NCBI GenBank assembly: GCA_003342815.1
Contig: PTEX01000110.1
Span: forward strand, 1,838,052-1,902,051
Length of the DNA: 64,000 nt
Origin: Eudromia elegans
Taxonomy: Eukaryota > Chordata > Aves > Tinamiformes > Tinamidae
Reading direction: 5' to 3'
Under the pieces are notes generated by a model. The model saw only the letters and a program-made list of their open reading frames with translations. It ran no database searches and was not told where the DNA came from. Numbering within the stretch: position 1 is the first letter of the stretch; each line of letters begins with the position of its first letter. The translations under genes were made by a program, and so were the position numbers. Positions 24,681-37,870 of the stretch are shown here, one piece after another.

Positions 24681-25990
24681 TGGAGGGGTAGGAAGGATCT
24701 GTTTGTGTGCATCATCTTGTTCTTATTTTAATAGGCAAATGTACACATATCTCTCAGGTATTTAAAGCATACAGCCAATGCAGCCAGTATGGGGGGCATT
24801 ATTTGATTTTTCAATGTAAGTAGCTGTATGAATAAAAGGTATTACCATCCTTTGTTCAATGAAAGTAATAGCTGGAAATCTCTGACAGTTTTATGTAATG
24901 GTTTAGTGAGTTTCTGTGTAATGCATTAGCCTTCAGTAGAAGCTCGGCTGCTGCTGACTTATAGGACTGCAGTGCAAAGTGTATTTTAGGTATATTATTT
25001 CTAAAATAAACCAGCCACCCAAGAGCAATTCTCTTGTGTGCAGCATCCTTTTAAATAATGCCATTTTAGCCAGCATATGAGCAGCAAAGCTGAAGATAGG
25101 AGTTAAAGAGAAGTAATAATAAGCCCGTGGCAAACCCATTTCTATGTATTCTGTGTCAAATAGGTTGATTTGCTTTTCAGCATATCCGAATAGCCTCCTG
25201 GTGGTTATAATGCTTCCCCTTGGCAAGCAATCTCGGCCCAAGGAGTGGAGCAGTCCCAAGATTTCCGGCCAAGTGCTGTCACTGCCACATGTTCTGGGGT
25301 AGAGACTGTGAATGTTGTTGTCTCGAGATCCTGAGGAAGGCTGAGAGATTTGCTGTAGGTGGAGCAAATTAACTCTATCTTGCTCCCTCCAGCATACTCA
25401 GTAATACGTATGGCATCAAGGGAGCTCGTGGAGTTGCTCTGCATACTTTGACTTTGTTATCTGTCTCAATTTTGGTGGTGGCACTGCCTGTTAAAAAGGG
25501 ATCTTATTCCTCAAACCATTGGCATGGCGGAGGTGTTAGTAAAGGTTTTACTTGTGTTCTCCGATACTTCCGCTAGAGCATGGTGCACAAAAATGTAGGG
25601 TCTTCTAGCCTGGAACTTGGCTGTTTGATGGCCTGCTATATCCTAAATGAGACTATTGCCAAAAGTGGCTGAAACTGCTGAGGAGAAAATAGATTAAAAG
25701 ATTTACTTATGTTGAAATATGGCAGTGATGCACGCTTAAAGAACCTCATCACTCACAATATTCTCTGGGTACCAGATTGTTGATTCAACATCTCACCTGG
25801 AAAATCTTGGTTTCTGACAAGTAGGGATTTGCAACAATTTATAAGTTTTGAGGCTATCTTAGAGATAGATGTCTAAGGAAGCTGATTTATTTTGGGTTTA
25901 CTTTGTGCTCATTACAGCCTGCTGGTTTGTCAAGCACAGTATTATTTTAACATTTTTGTCCGCTCTTTTGACTTTGATGAAAATTGTTTG
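24681..25990. other. No recognised gene
   Basis: A 144-codon minus-strand frame (24933-25367) overlaps another at 25205-25444. Neither shows a known domain, and splice context is weak. Confidence 0.5.
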
Positions 25991-26009
25991 TTTTTTTTTT
26001 TTTTTTTTT
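25991..26009 (+). repeat. Poly(T) run
   Basis: Nineteen T followed by CCC. No TTTATT lies within the distance expected for a minus-strand polyadenylation signal. Confidence 0.9.
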
Positions 26010-29000
26010 CCCAAATATGGATATGACATATGGTAAATACGTATTTCAGTTATTTACCTGCCATGAAGAAAAGATGTAAACATTACTTATTTCTCACTTA
26101 ACATATCTGAAATCAAGCCAAAAAAAGACCAAATCTAGATCCTGGAGCAACTATTTTGATGAATAGCTCAAGATACAATCATAAAACCATCAGGTTTGAT
26201 GTACTGTTCTTTATTGTGCTAGCCATCCATTTGCTGTAGTGAAAAGGTTATGGCTGATTGCTAGCTCTTGCCGATCATTGAATTAATAACTTATGTCTAA
26301 GTCCACCTGGTTGACTGAGATGTAAGACTATAAAAATATAGTTCAGTCATGTATTGATTGCCTTATATGTTAATTTGATGCATTAATAAGAGACATAGCC
26401 TACAGAATAAAAGTTGGTGCTAATGCTGCCCAAGTGAGGATTTTGCATACAGTGGCAGAGTTCTCTGCTAAGATAAAGAGTATTGGTTAATTTCTAAATC
26501 CTTTTTTATCATTAATTAGTGGGGAGCTGTATGTATATATGTATAAATGAAACTCCTGACCTACTGTGATTTATTCTCCAAAGAATAAATCCTGTTGCCT
26601 TGTGATTCCTTAAGTCAGGAATTTGTTACTAGAGGAAGGTGATTGCAGGGGGGAGTACCACTCAGAGTAGGGCAGGGTCAAGAGTAGTTCTGGAGAGCAG
26701 TCAGTTAGCTGGGATAAGTCACCCTTCCGTAGGGAGAGAGGGATTTCTGTAGGGAATGACCCTGGCTGGGGATGAGGAACCTGCCATTCTAAGCCCATGT
26801 GCACAGCTCCCAGAGGAGAGGGCAGCAGTGACAGAAGACCTTGTTTGAGGCAAGTCATCTCCAAATAGCACTACTCTAAGTTATCACTGGAATATTAATA
26901 AGTACTCTAAATTTGGTAAGAGTTGCTATTTTTATAGGCTTGTTATTTCCCCTGCCTCTTGGGTGGATATCCCCATTATATACAGAGAGGAAGTAAGGAG
27001 TTAAAGTAGCTTTCAAAAAAAAATACAGTCTGATACCAATGATTTTTGAAACATGTGGAATTCAATAATCTCTCTTCTGTCAGTAACTGGAAGGATGCTA
27101 AACTATGGCTGATAAATGTTTCTAAATCTGTGGGCCTGCATTATTTTAGTAGAACTGGTCTCTGTAATGCAGGAAAAAAAGCTAAGCAGCCATAATTACC
27201 CTGACTGACCTTAGCCTGGAAGAATCTTCCTGAGTCTGGTTCTCATTCATTAATACCAAGTCACCAAGCAGCACAAATCTGATCTGGATCAAGTGTCAAA
27301 TTAAGCAGAACTCAGTGTGTGGAATTTATGCTGGGTTTGTGCCAGCTGTAGGAGGACAGATAATACATAATCCAGCATAATGTCCGCTAGAAATGAGATA
27401 CCCCTTCAAAAATTTCCCCCTTTGAACATGTTTGTGGGGAAAAAGTGAGTTTGCAACAGCTCAGCACCTTGCTGATAGGTTTGATCCAGAACAAATTGTC
27501 TTTAAATCACGTTTATTGTTTTACAGAAGAGTGGCCTCAGTGAGAAGCTCTGACCATGCATTTTTAATCACGGGAACAGAGGCTTGCAGGAAGAATTTTC
27601 AGAGGGGCTTTCTACTCTTGCCAAATGTGGAAGAGTAGGAAGTTTGGGGTTTTGTGAGTAAGAAGGGAACACTGGGGTACTCTAAATTGGTTTTATCACA
27701 GTGAGTTATGCCTGGCTCTATTCTCTGCAGAAATGTCTTTGGAAGGTGTTACCTGTGAATTATTTCGCTTCCTTCGAGGTAGTACCAACCTGTGGTCTTG
27801 AAATGGCACACTTAAATGCCTGTTACAATTGTGTATACAGTTTGTTTGTCCCTCCCTCAAGCCTGGGTAGGTGGCAAAATTTAATAAATGAAATTAAATG
27901 TCTGCCTTGCAAACTTGAAATTGGAGATTAGGGAGAGAGAGGTGGGAAAGACTTGATGATGCCAAGTGCTTGTATAGTCATTTATGTGCCCCGTGGCCTC
28001 TGTGTGAACATAAAACTCAAAGTCGTTGCTCTGCTCTGCTTCTCTTAGCCTTACAGCTTGTGCTGCCGAGGTGGATCTTGGGCTACTGTTGCTGCCTAAA
28101 GAGGAAATGTAGAATCACTCTTCCACACCCGCGTGATGTTTTGCAAACGCAGGTGTGCAAGTCTTCTCAAACCTGCAGTCCCATGAAAATGTGTGTTGTG
28201 CACCCTTACAAATCTCTGCTGGCATCGTCATGCTGTGTTTTCTGGGGCCTGCGCTGCCATTATAGAAATATGTATACTTTTTTAATGCAGCAAAGGCATG
28301 GAACAACTATTTCAAGGCAAAAGCACTATGAAAACAAGCCACTATCGCTTCACTGTGATGTAAATTTACAAACAACGGCTTCAGGCAAGTATGAAACATT
28401 GAATTTGCTTTATATTAGGATAAAAATAAAGGCATATTTTGGACTTGTTTTTATCTCAGGGTAGCTTCTGCAGGCTGGTTTCTGCAATGTTAAAGTTACT
28501 GCTGTTTTTAGTAGTGAGGACAAGCCCTAAATCTAATGATAGAAGGCCATCTAATATTGCTTTTGTTTTCCACCAGCCTGTCCTTTTCCAAGTTGCAGAG
28601 CAACACACATTGCTGAAGTTCAGTTTCCAAAATAGGCTCTTGTCTTACATTTGGGGGGACGGAAGTTTGGCTGGGAGCAGGGAGAGGAGAACTATATGCT
28701 GTTTCTATGGGAAGTATTTATAGCTGTTTATGAATGCAACCGCATTCCGATAGTTTAAAAAAGGCATGCTGCACAGGGTATACAATGTATCTCCTTATTT
28801 GAACTAGCTTTGAAAAAAAAAAAACCCACCATCATGCTCCTTTTTTTAGCTTGAGTTCCTGAGGAAACTTGGCTTACGGGATCATGCTCTGTGTGTGTGT
28901 ACACACATGTCTCCCTCTGCTCCTAATAACTCCTGAGTACTTTGACCAGTTTTAACCAGCTTTGACAGAAGCTCTAAGGATAATTGGTTCCTACAGACCC

Positions 29001-30466
29001 TATGAAAGTAGGTGACTCATGAAAGTAAGTAGAGGAGATATGTTGTTAGTGCTCACACTGAGATAAAAGCAGCAATATAACTGTATTACCGGACACTGGG
29101 GAATCCACATAGGAGAATGATGTTATGAATGTCTCGAATGTGGGGGAAAAACTGTGGCAGGAGCATGAAGAGTGTTAGACAAAGAGAGTCCAGCTGTGGG
29201 ATTCAAATTGATAGAAAACAAGTCTTCATTAGTTCTGCTTCTCAAGGAACTTTTGTTCTGCCAAGGGCTAGCAACAAAAATATATCAGCGGGTCCCAAAA
29301 CCATCTATTCAGCAAATTAATGCTTTTATGTCTGCAGAGCTCTGGAAAAAAATTACCATTGTATTTTAAAATATATTTTTAGTCCATGTTTTCTAATGGA
29401 CTCCCCTATGTTTGTCCTCACAAGAGATCTACATAGCTTCTTCTGTGAAACTGCCACATATTGACTTTCTAGGATGATCACAAACTAAAGTCAGTTTCCC
29501 TAAAAATGCAGAAAAATTTTATGAAGAATAACTTTTACTTAAAGGCCTTATTTTTTGACCTAGAAGAAGAATATAATGAAAAAAAAATTGAATTGACTTT
29601 AAAATGACTTCCTCAGTACAATTCTATTTTTGAGCTAAGAGATATGTCCAGGCCTTGATAGCAGGTTTCTGTAACCCTGGGAATATTTTGCAGTGGATTG
29701 CTGCTGTCTGGGGAAAAATCATCTGCTATTCTTTAAGTAAAACTGAATGTTGCATCTACATCCGAAGAACTTGGCTTTGCAATAGGGACCAGCATGAGAC
29801 TGGGGACAAGACTGTGAGAACTGGGTAAGCTGTGTGGCAGACAACCCCCTTTCCTGATTCATTCTCTGATTTGGAGGCAACAGCGTAGAAGAAGATGGGC
29901 TCTTTTGGTGTTCTTTTCTGTGCTGTAACTGAAATTAGAAAATTACTGCTGATTTGGACAATATGGAACTTACTCATTTCTCACTGTCTGACCAAGACAC
30001 TCAGAAAGATGAATTTTACCGACTTTTAAGATTTACTAGAACAATGATGAGGTGTTCTCATAGATTTTTTGGTTTATACCCAAAAAGGTGAAAATTAGAT
30101 CTGACGATGTGCAAATTTGCCTTCAGTTGAACTCCACAACCTTTCCTGTTTCCATTTCCTTAGATTTCTTAAATATAAGATATTTTTTCTCCTTCTTTTC
30201 ACGCACACAATGACATCCCATTTTCATCTCGCTGGGTGCTGACACTGCATTCCTGCTTGTCTGCTGAGTTGTTGTCTGGATTAATATTCATTAATTATGT
30301 TGGTTCAATGAGGTTGTGCTTGGTAAACAGCTTCTCGAGGATGTTACACGTTTTCTTGTGAGTGGTGTTTAGCAGCCAGAAGATTAAAGTGTAAGACTAT
30401 GGGTATAATCCAAATCCAACAAATGTTATCCTTTCTCAGGGTGTTTTAGGGGAGAGGGAGGGATAA
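26010..30466. other. No recognised gene
   Basis: The longest open stretch is 27970-28464 (164 codons, plus), but it begins at TTG; the first in-frame ATG comes much later and no domain is visible. An A run lies near 28815-28826, and a 14-bp GT/AC palindrome at 28894-28907. The rest is AT-rich sequence without named repeats. Confidence 0.55.
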
Positions 30467-30484
30467 GAGGAGGAGGAGGAGGAG
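30467..30484 (+). repeat. (GAG)6 microsatellite
   Basis: Six uninterrupted GAG units within a purine-rich stretch of about 50 bp (30450-30498). Confidence 0.9.
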
Positions 30485-32487
30485 AACAGGGGAAGAAGCT
30501 GTAGCAGCTCCTCTTACACAAATAGCAGAGACTCCATCATCTTTGCATTGAGTGGCCAGAGCTGTCAGGACAGCGTCTGGTACTACTTATCTATTAATAA
30601 AGGAGAAGGTACGAAACCAACCTTGGGCTGCCACAAATCAGAACTCTAAAATACATTTCTTAATGCAATTCCTCTTAATTTGCATAATCAGTTTTTCTGA
30701 AAATGATTCAGGCATTAGGATGCATCTGAACAGGCCTCTTTCTTGCCTGCAAAGGTAAATCCCTCTGGTGAGCTGAGCATTATAAATTTAAATCCAGGAT
30801 GTGGGCTTGGTTGACATACGGTACTTAGTAAGACAGGTACAAATGATTGGGAAGAAAAACTTGCTCTGAATCTCCCTGTGCTCTTATACCCAAAGGGTTT
30901 TGCTTTAAAGAAGATTACTAGCGTTTTAAGATTATCCTAAAGTAATATGTAGGTAATTAAGGAATCATGAGCAGAGAAAAGGTTTTGAGCGCAAACATTT
31001 CTCTGGAATAAGCTTTAAAATGAACAAAAGTGTCCCGAGGATGGTTAAAGTTCATGAAAGCCCAATTATTTCCTTCTCAGACAGGAGATAGCTTAATAGC
31101 CACGACTTGCTGGTAGGACTGTGACTATTCACAAGACAGCAGATGTTGTAGCAGCCAGAAGCACAAGAGTTCAATGTTATATATCCTAATGGTGGTTAGA
31201 GGTGTGGTACTTATGCTGGTGTATAGTGGTATATTATGTGATACATAGTAGAGGAATTGTGCACAGATCTGACCTGGTTATGTTGACTTTGTCCAGTCAT
31301 CAAACAGGTCTCTTTATAGGTAAATGACATTTCTCAGCTTTAAAACAAGCCCAGTTCTAGACTCAGCTATGTTTCTCCTCAAGCATGTCTCTTTGTAAAG
31401 GCAGTTCCTGCTAGGAGGTTGCAGGTCAGATCACACTCTTTCTCAAAGGTAGTGCCTTCCTCACTGTTTGAAAGAGTCAGCTCATGTCTTGAACCTGTGC
31501 CAATTAAGCTAGGATACATGTAGCAGTAATGGTAGCTCTGTGAATTCACTGGAAAGCAAGCAAACACCCTGTGATGCACTCAGGGAGTCTATGTCGTCAT
31601 CAGCTGTATTTGATTCCTCAAGAGTGCAAAAATCATGACCATTTCCAGTACAAACCCTTTAGACGGCCTGGAGAGACATGCCACTGCAAGCAAAAGCATC
31701 TGAATTGGCCACCTTGCTATTTTTTCCTGCACAAAGTGCACAACTCACTTTTCTGAGTAAGAAAATTTAAAATGGGGAAAAAAAAAAGTCATGACTACTT
31801 CTGCTACTTGTAAAGGAGAAAGAAGAAAAGCAAAGTTTCCTTTACCTACAGTGTGCCAATTTGTGCCAATCTGACCTTGTGCCATAGAGTAACCCCCATT
31901 CTACAGTGTAACTTTTGTCTTTATGATTTTATGAAGTAATTCTGATTTTGTAATGTGAATATATTTGTATGAATGAAATGCCAAGCAGAATGCCTAATCT
32001 AACAGCCCGTAGAGTTGTATTAGTAAAGCTTCAGGAAATAAGATAATGCAAATAGGTTTCCAGATAAGGATTTTGTTAGATATTAGGGCCTGGCCTTCTG
32101 TTTAGAGATGCAGCTTCTGGGGAATGGGAGCCTTCGCTGCACACGGCAGGCACTGGGGCAGGTCCGTCTTTGGTGCATTAGCCTGCGTATGTAAGAGATT
32201 AATCCCTGGGTGGACCTTGTTTCGCTGGAACATGTGAACACTGTGTGTGAATTCCAGTAGGCAAATGCTGGAATTTTTAAGAGAAGTGATCTTGACCTTT
32301 CACTGTCCTAGGCAACTGTCTCAGTCTTAACAGAGACGGTAGAGTCATGTGTTGTATGTGGTTTCCTAGTTTTCACTAAATCTATACTTTTTGACTTGAA
32401 TAAAACCCTCCTTTTGTTCCTATTCCCACATCTCTTGAGAACTTTGTGAATGGAGAGTTTCACATTTCTTTTATAAACCTGGAAGAG
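30485..32487. other. No recognised gene; possible body of a retrocopy at its end
   Basis: No long open frame occurs. The last several hundred bases lead into the AATAAA and poly(A) signal at 32488. They could be retrocopied 3' UTR, but no parent transcript is recognised and no 5' boundary is visible. Confidence 0.45.
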
Positions 32488-32539
32488 AATAAAGTTAAGG
32501 TGAAACTGTTAAAAAAAAAAAAAAAAAAAAGAAAAAAAA
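32488..32539 (+). other. AATAAA plus poly(A) run: candidate retrocopy 3' end
   Basis: AATAAA at 32488-32493 is followed after 17 bases by twenty A (32511-32530), one G and eight more A. This is the spacing of a polyadenylated mRNA tail, which a genomic copy would keep only if the RNA had been reverse transcribed and inserted. The parent gene is not recognised, and I could not find a convincing target-site duplication. A chance pairing of a common hexamer with a simple A tract remains possible. Confidence 0.35.
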
Positions 32540-35500
32540 GTTGCTTAAAGGGGACTAGGCAATGCACCCACTCAAAAACCCAAAAATATTCAGCTCTGGA
32601 ACCCTAAAATGGGGGTATTGCTATTAATAATATTAATTTGATTAACACTTAACATCAAGAGTATGTTTTATAGGAGCTGTAGATGGCCAACGTATGTTTT
32701 CCTTAAGGAAAAGGTAAATTTAACATTCATTTCTGCTATTGGTTAAATCCCTCTGGGAGCTGGGAGCTCAGTTACTGATCAATTTTATGAAAGTTCTTTA
32801 TAAAACATTGTTGTCTTCATTAATAACAGATTCTTAAGGATGATTTACTTTTCTTTTTGTCTCCTTTTTGTTTGTGGTTTTATCAACAAAGTGAAAATGT
32901 GCATAAAGAGAATTATGATGGTTCACCATTTTGGGAAGCCCATGCCAATTGGAAAATGGCAACAAGGACCTAAACCACAGTTTCGCTGGAACTAGTATTC
33001 TCTAATATTCCCCCTGTCCTCCACTCCCTTTTTTTTTTTTTTTTTTCCATTTATGAGCTCATTGTGACAGGAACTTGTTACCCGTGTGTTAAGCTTGTGC
33101 GGAACTGCTGTTTACATAGCTAGGATACTTCATGGTTTAGGCAAATGATGCTGAAGAGCTTTTGCAGCTACAATTTGGGCTATAACAAGTTTTATTCACA
33201 GTTAGTGTTTGAAGTGGCTAAAGCTATTTAGTTTTTGTGGGTTGGTCAATGAATCCACACAGTTCTGCTCAAGTAACAGCTACGGTAACTAAAAGATTCT
33301 TCAGACAATAAAATTCTTTTGTTTTATGCAAACAGAACAGACTCATTCACTTGGACTGAATGTAGCCAAACAACAACGAAAAAGAGTATTTTGTAAAGCA
33401 GTCCGTATCCCTTAATATAAACCCCGGAGGAAATTAATGAACACCAGTTTGCTGTGCAGTCACTAATGCTGCTGCTGCATAACTGCAGATTATACTCTGT
33501 GTGTCCCTGACGGTCACTGAGCCATGCCCAAGCGTCCAAGACCCGTGATAGGAGCTTGGCTGGATGATCTTATCAAAATATTGCTGAGGAAGAGGTTAAG
33601 TAACAGGGGCAGATTTGGGGGAGATGCATCTTTTGGGATTTTTTTAAGAGTAAAACACTCATTGCTTTTTGTCCTTGAGCAGAGTTTTAGTAACGAACAC
33701 TAGCCTTCAGTAAGAGCGCGAGTGTCTGCACTGAATAAGCTCTGCACATGCCAGCTCCAAATGATGGAGCTGGTGACTGAAGCAGATGGAACCTTTTTCA
33801 CATCAGCTGAGAAAATGTGGGAGCTGAAGGCAATGCAAGGAGGAAGGAGGGCCCTCTTTGCTTTTGCAGAAGAGGGAGTATTGTGCTCCCCACCATAGCC
33901 CTCTCAGTCTCCACTCAAACTCCCAAAGGACTGTTTGGCTGTGCAGAAGCTTTGGTTTATTTAATACAGAAGGGCTTTTCTTTTTCTTCACCAATAACGT
34001 TTTGATCTTAGCTGGGAATGAGAAGTGCTTTATTTATTACCACTGTTTGGCAGTGACATAAAGGCATCCAGTGTTTAACAGGTCCTCTGAATGCACATTG
34101 CTTGGAAAGAAAGCTGAGCTTCTGCATGTGTAAACATCTGTCTTCATTCACGTTGCCTAAATAGCTAGAAAACATGCAGTGTACTGGGAGTGTGTTCAAA
34201 GCCCCATCCCCTAGTGTATCGCGTTGGAAAACTCAAATCTCTCCGTTTTTTGAGAGTGGAATTGCTTTTAGTTTATCATGGCACTTGAAGAGGCCTGTGT
34301 GTGCTGCACGAGCCTGCCTATTGTAACGACACTTTGTTCTATCCATTCTGCTTGTGATGGTGTTGGGGATTGCGAGTGGCACAGAGAACAGTGAGGAACT
34401 TCTCCTGTGGTTCATAGTTGGAGTGCAGAGCTTGATAGAGGAGGCTTTTAGCTTGTGATATGAGAACAACAAAAAGACAAACATGATAGGGTCAGTATGT
34501 GTGTGGGTGTGATTTCTTTTCACATGGACAGACATATCTATATAGTGGTACTCTTTGCTTTTGTCGATCTAGGCAGTCACAAGTTTGTACAGCTCCTGTC
34601 CTGTGTGCTGTGGTCAGAGTGCATTGCAGCAATGGTATGATTCTGTTTCTGGAAACCTTTATCCATCCTTGGTCAGTGAGTTTGAAAGGCATCATCTCAG
34701 TAAGGGATGTTAAGTAACAGTGTCACCTCAAGAGAAGCTGCAGTTAGCAGTTGGTGCCAAGTGGTGCATCCTGTCATCTTGTCAGCGTGAGTTGCCTCTC
34801 TCTGCCTCCTTTACTGACACTGGCAGCCTTCAAATGCCCCAAATGTCAAGGACTTCCCTTCAGGCAACTGCTTTAATAGGATTACAAAAGAGGGTATTGC
34901 AATGTCCTCTCTCAACTTGCCAGTACAAATGAATTGGACCAGCCCCTCGCAGTTTATAAGAGAATGAAAATATTTTGTCATTTCTTCTGCATCTGCAACT
35001 GATGTGAGTGGAATTGCAGGTGTAACCCACAGGGAAGGATGATAAACTATCTTTCCCAGTGGCATTAAGAGAATTTCTAACGTACATGTGAGGCTGGACT
35101 TCTCAAAGGATTGGGGTGTCATTATGCTTAATTTCTAGTTGCTGATGGGCAATTGTGGGCATGTGAGACCAAGGATGCTGGAAGTCTTGGGGAACTTTTG
35201 ACAGGGAAGTACTTGACCAGCTTATGGCAGCAGCTGAGCAGCTCTTCTTGAAGCATAGCTTGAATATGGGTGCCTAAAAAAGGACATGGACACCTGCAAT
35301 CTGCCTGTCCTTGGTTTTGTAGATAAGCCACAGGTGATATTTTTCTGTTTCTTATGCCATACTAACACCCAAATATGTAGAATGCTGCAAGATTTTGAAC
35401 TCTTCTTCCTTAGCGTCCTTGGCCTGATATTTTATTTTGGAAAAACTGGGTATTAAGTAGAGTTGCTTTTCAATCTGAAAGTTCAAAAATAGGAGGTATT

Positions 35501-37089
35501 TCCTTGGAAGAAATGACGTCAGGGTGTTTGACAGAAATTGGTAAATCTAATGACCTTTGATTAAAGTCTGCAGCTGTGAGATAATATAGACAAAGACAAC
35601 TTTGAAGGCAGATTCAGAAGCCAGGAATTTAGAAACCATTTTCAACATTTCAGCCTACACAGATTACTAAATAAAGGATTTCAACAACTGAGGCAATGTT
35701 TTTGTTTGTAAAAGTGGGCGCTTAGTGCAGTCAAATGATGAATTAAGGACAGCCGGAATATATCAGAATATACTTTCCCACACATCCAGTGCGATTGAGC
35801 ATTAATACATTTTCATCCCTTTGTAATTATTTTCTATTTGCAGCTATTTCCAGATTGTTACCATCTGTAATTGTGACACTTTTACAAGAAAATTGATTTA
35901 GTCAATTGACTTTTGTGATTTTTATTATTGTTGTCGTTGTTTCAAATCCAGAACCTTCTAGCTTGGATTGAATTCTTCAAACCTCTTTTATATTGTGCAA
36001 CCAACACACAGCTTTCTTCTCCTTTTTCTTTTTTTTCTTTTTTCAGAAATTTGTTTTTTCTGTTTGCTTTCTCCTATATCTTGAGCTAGAGCAAGACCCT
36101 CTGACAGATGATAAAGTGCTCTGATGACGTTTCAGTGGCGCGCAGTTTTGTAAATTAAAGAGGTTGTGGTCTATGGAGGCAGACATTTAACAGCTGTTTT
36201 TCAAAGTTATGCACCAGACAATATGAGAAACAACTGTGTTGTAAACACGTATTGTATGAATGAGACAGGTTTGGGGGCTGGCGGGATTATATTCTTTCAC
36301 AATAAAGGTAGTTTGAGAAATTCTCTTTTGAAAATCTAGTCATGTGGTGCCAGTTACCTCCTGTGAGATGCTGAAGTGAATTGCTCCCATTGAAGTGAAG
36401 GGAATTGAAGTCCACTCGCACAATCAGGAAAGCTCGATAGAATTTATCATAGATTTGGTGAGAAAGAAAACGTACGGGGAAGATTTTTCGTGTTTAGAAC
36501 AGACCAAAGCAAATAACTCAAAATGAACCCATCTTCAATCAACTTTTCTATTCTGTATTTCACTGAAAACTAGATTGAAAACAATTTTTTGAATAATTTT
36601 CAAAATAACTTCTGAAAATGCCAATTCAGCTGAAGCAGTAGGGGTTATACTCTTGTTTCATTGAAAGCTAAGACTGCTTCTTGGTAAAAGAAAAATGCCA
36701 ATGATTTTGAAAATTGCTTCAAAGTAATGTCAACATCTTAAATAAAATGGGGTAGAAAGGTTTCTTCTGAAAGATAGTGGGAAAAAAGAATTAGTGGTAG
36801 TTCTGGCACCACTGACGGTGTTTCAATGACAGAAATGTGGGGACAATTTTAATGGTAAATGTTCTGTATGAAATAGGGGGAAAACCTTGCTCTGGAACAT
36901 TAATTAATTCAACTCTGTGATTGCTTTGCATGTGTGTGATTGCTGATGCATATAACATAATACCTTTAAAAAAATGCGCTTGTATATCTGAGTCCGTCAT
37001 ATGGATCTCACTGCCTGTTCTCCACTTTTTTTTCAAGTAAGTCCCCAGGCTTCGTGAGTTTCTAGATTTGGCCTGGAGCTCCGACTTAC
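32540..37089. other. No recognised gene
   Basis: It contains a T18 run (33029-33046) without a nearby signal. Two overlapping minus-strand frames lie at 34811-35122 (103 and 75 codons), and a TTTTTC-rich stretch near 36015-36045. No domain, RNA gene or repeat family is recognised. Confidence 0.5.
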
Positions 37090-37146
37090 CAGTTTCATAG
37101 AGTCGCTTGCAGTCCTGCATGAGGGTTCCTGGAACGAGGGCCTTCA
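37090..37146 (-). CDS. Candidate internal coding exon, 57 bp, unidentified gene
   Basis: On the minus strand a pyrimidine-rich acceptor (CATTTTTGTGCAG) at 37147 is followed by 57 open bases and then a consensus donor, CTG/GTAAGT, at 37084-37089. The interval is a multiple of three and would be in symmetric phase 1-1. It encodes KALVPGTLMQDCKRLYETG after a split codon. Symmetric phase 1-1 exons are common in modular extracellular proteins, and DCKRLYETG is loosely reminiscent of the start of fibrinogen-related domains (DCxELYxxG). I do not recognise the gene and that likeness is weak. If real, other exons of a minus-strand gene should lie outside or elsewhere in this window. Strong splice sites around a short open interval can also arise by chance. 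Confidence 0.3.
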
Positions 37147-37814
37147 CTGCACAAAAATGATATTAAAGTCGGCATCGTCAGCAGTGGAGATCTGCAGTTC
37201 AGGGGACAGTTTGTTCTGCCCTTCCCCACAGCTGAGACTGCTCCTTCAGCTGGCTCGTGGGTTTCTGCACTGTGCTTCTAGCCACGGTGCCCAGTGGCTT
37301 CTCATTTTACATCTTCGCTGTTTGACTTTGCAGACCAGAAGTGTTCTGGCACCTTGCACTCTGCTCTGTGATAAACATGCCTGTAATCCATGCTTTTGGA
37401 TTTGGAAGCGACTCCCAGGAGCTTCGAAAGCTGTATAAGCTGCGAAAACTGATGTCAGTTGGAGAAGGCAACAGTCAATTGACCATTATGCCAGCAGTAA
37501 GGTAACAGTATCAGCAGCCTCTGGAACCAGCAACTGGACAGGTAAAACAAAGCATGTGCTCTTTACATAAACATATGGCAGGCAGGTGATATATTTTATG
37601 TATGGCCTCTTTTGTGCTATCCTTCAGCTAAGTAGGCTCCTTAAAAGAAGTGCTTTACTTTTCCTCTATTTCATGGTTTCCTCCACCATTTCAAGATTTC
37701 CATCTACCATTACCATAGTAATTTTACAGGCATATGTATATTAAATGCATACGTTTAAATCAGTCCTTACATTTATAGTGGCTGCACATGTGAATATTGA
37801 ACGTAAGAACATAT
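37147..37814. other. No recognised gene
   Basis: A 93-codon plus-strand frame (37157-37438) lies opposite the intron side of the candidate exon. It has no domain resemblance. Confidence 0.5.
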
Positions 37815-37870
37815 ACTGAACTAATTTACCACGAGGTCCCTTCCAATCCTAAAGATTCTGAGATTCTGTG
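37815..37870 (+). mobile_element. CR1 LINE 3' tail remnant
   Basis: GAGGTCCCTTCCAATCC followed by ATTCTGAGATTCTGTG is the terminal part of the CR1 3' UTR with its octamer tail, in sense orientation. About 55 bp is recognisable; the upstream part has decayed beyond recognition. Confidence 0.75.

Noticed and set aside
27776-27784. GAGGTAGTA, matching the let-7 seed region
   Set aside because: The match stops after nine bases and no complementary arm for a precursor hairpin is present nearby.
27970-28464. 164-codon open frame on the plus strand
   Set aside because: It starts at TTG and the first in-frame ATG is far inside. No domain or splice support is seen, and an open stretch of this length is only mildly unusual in a 64-kb window.
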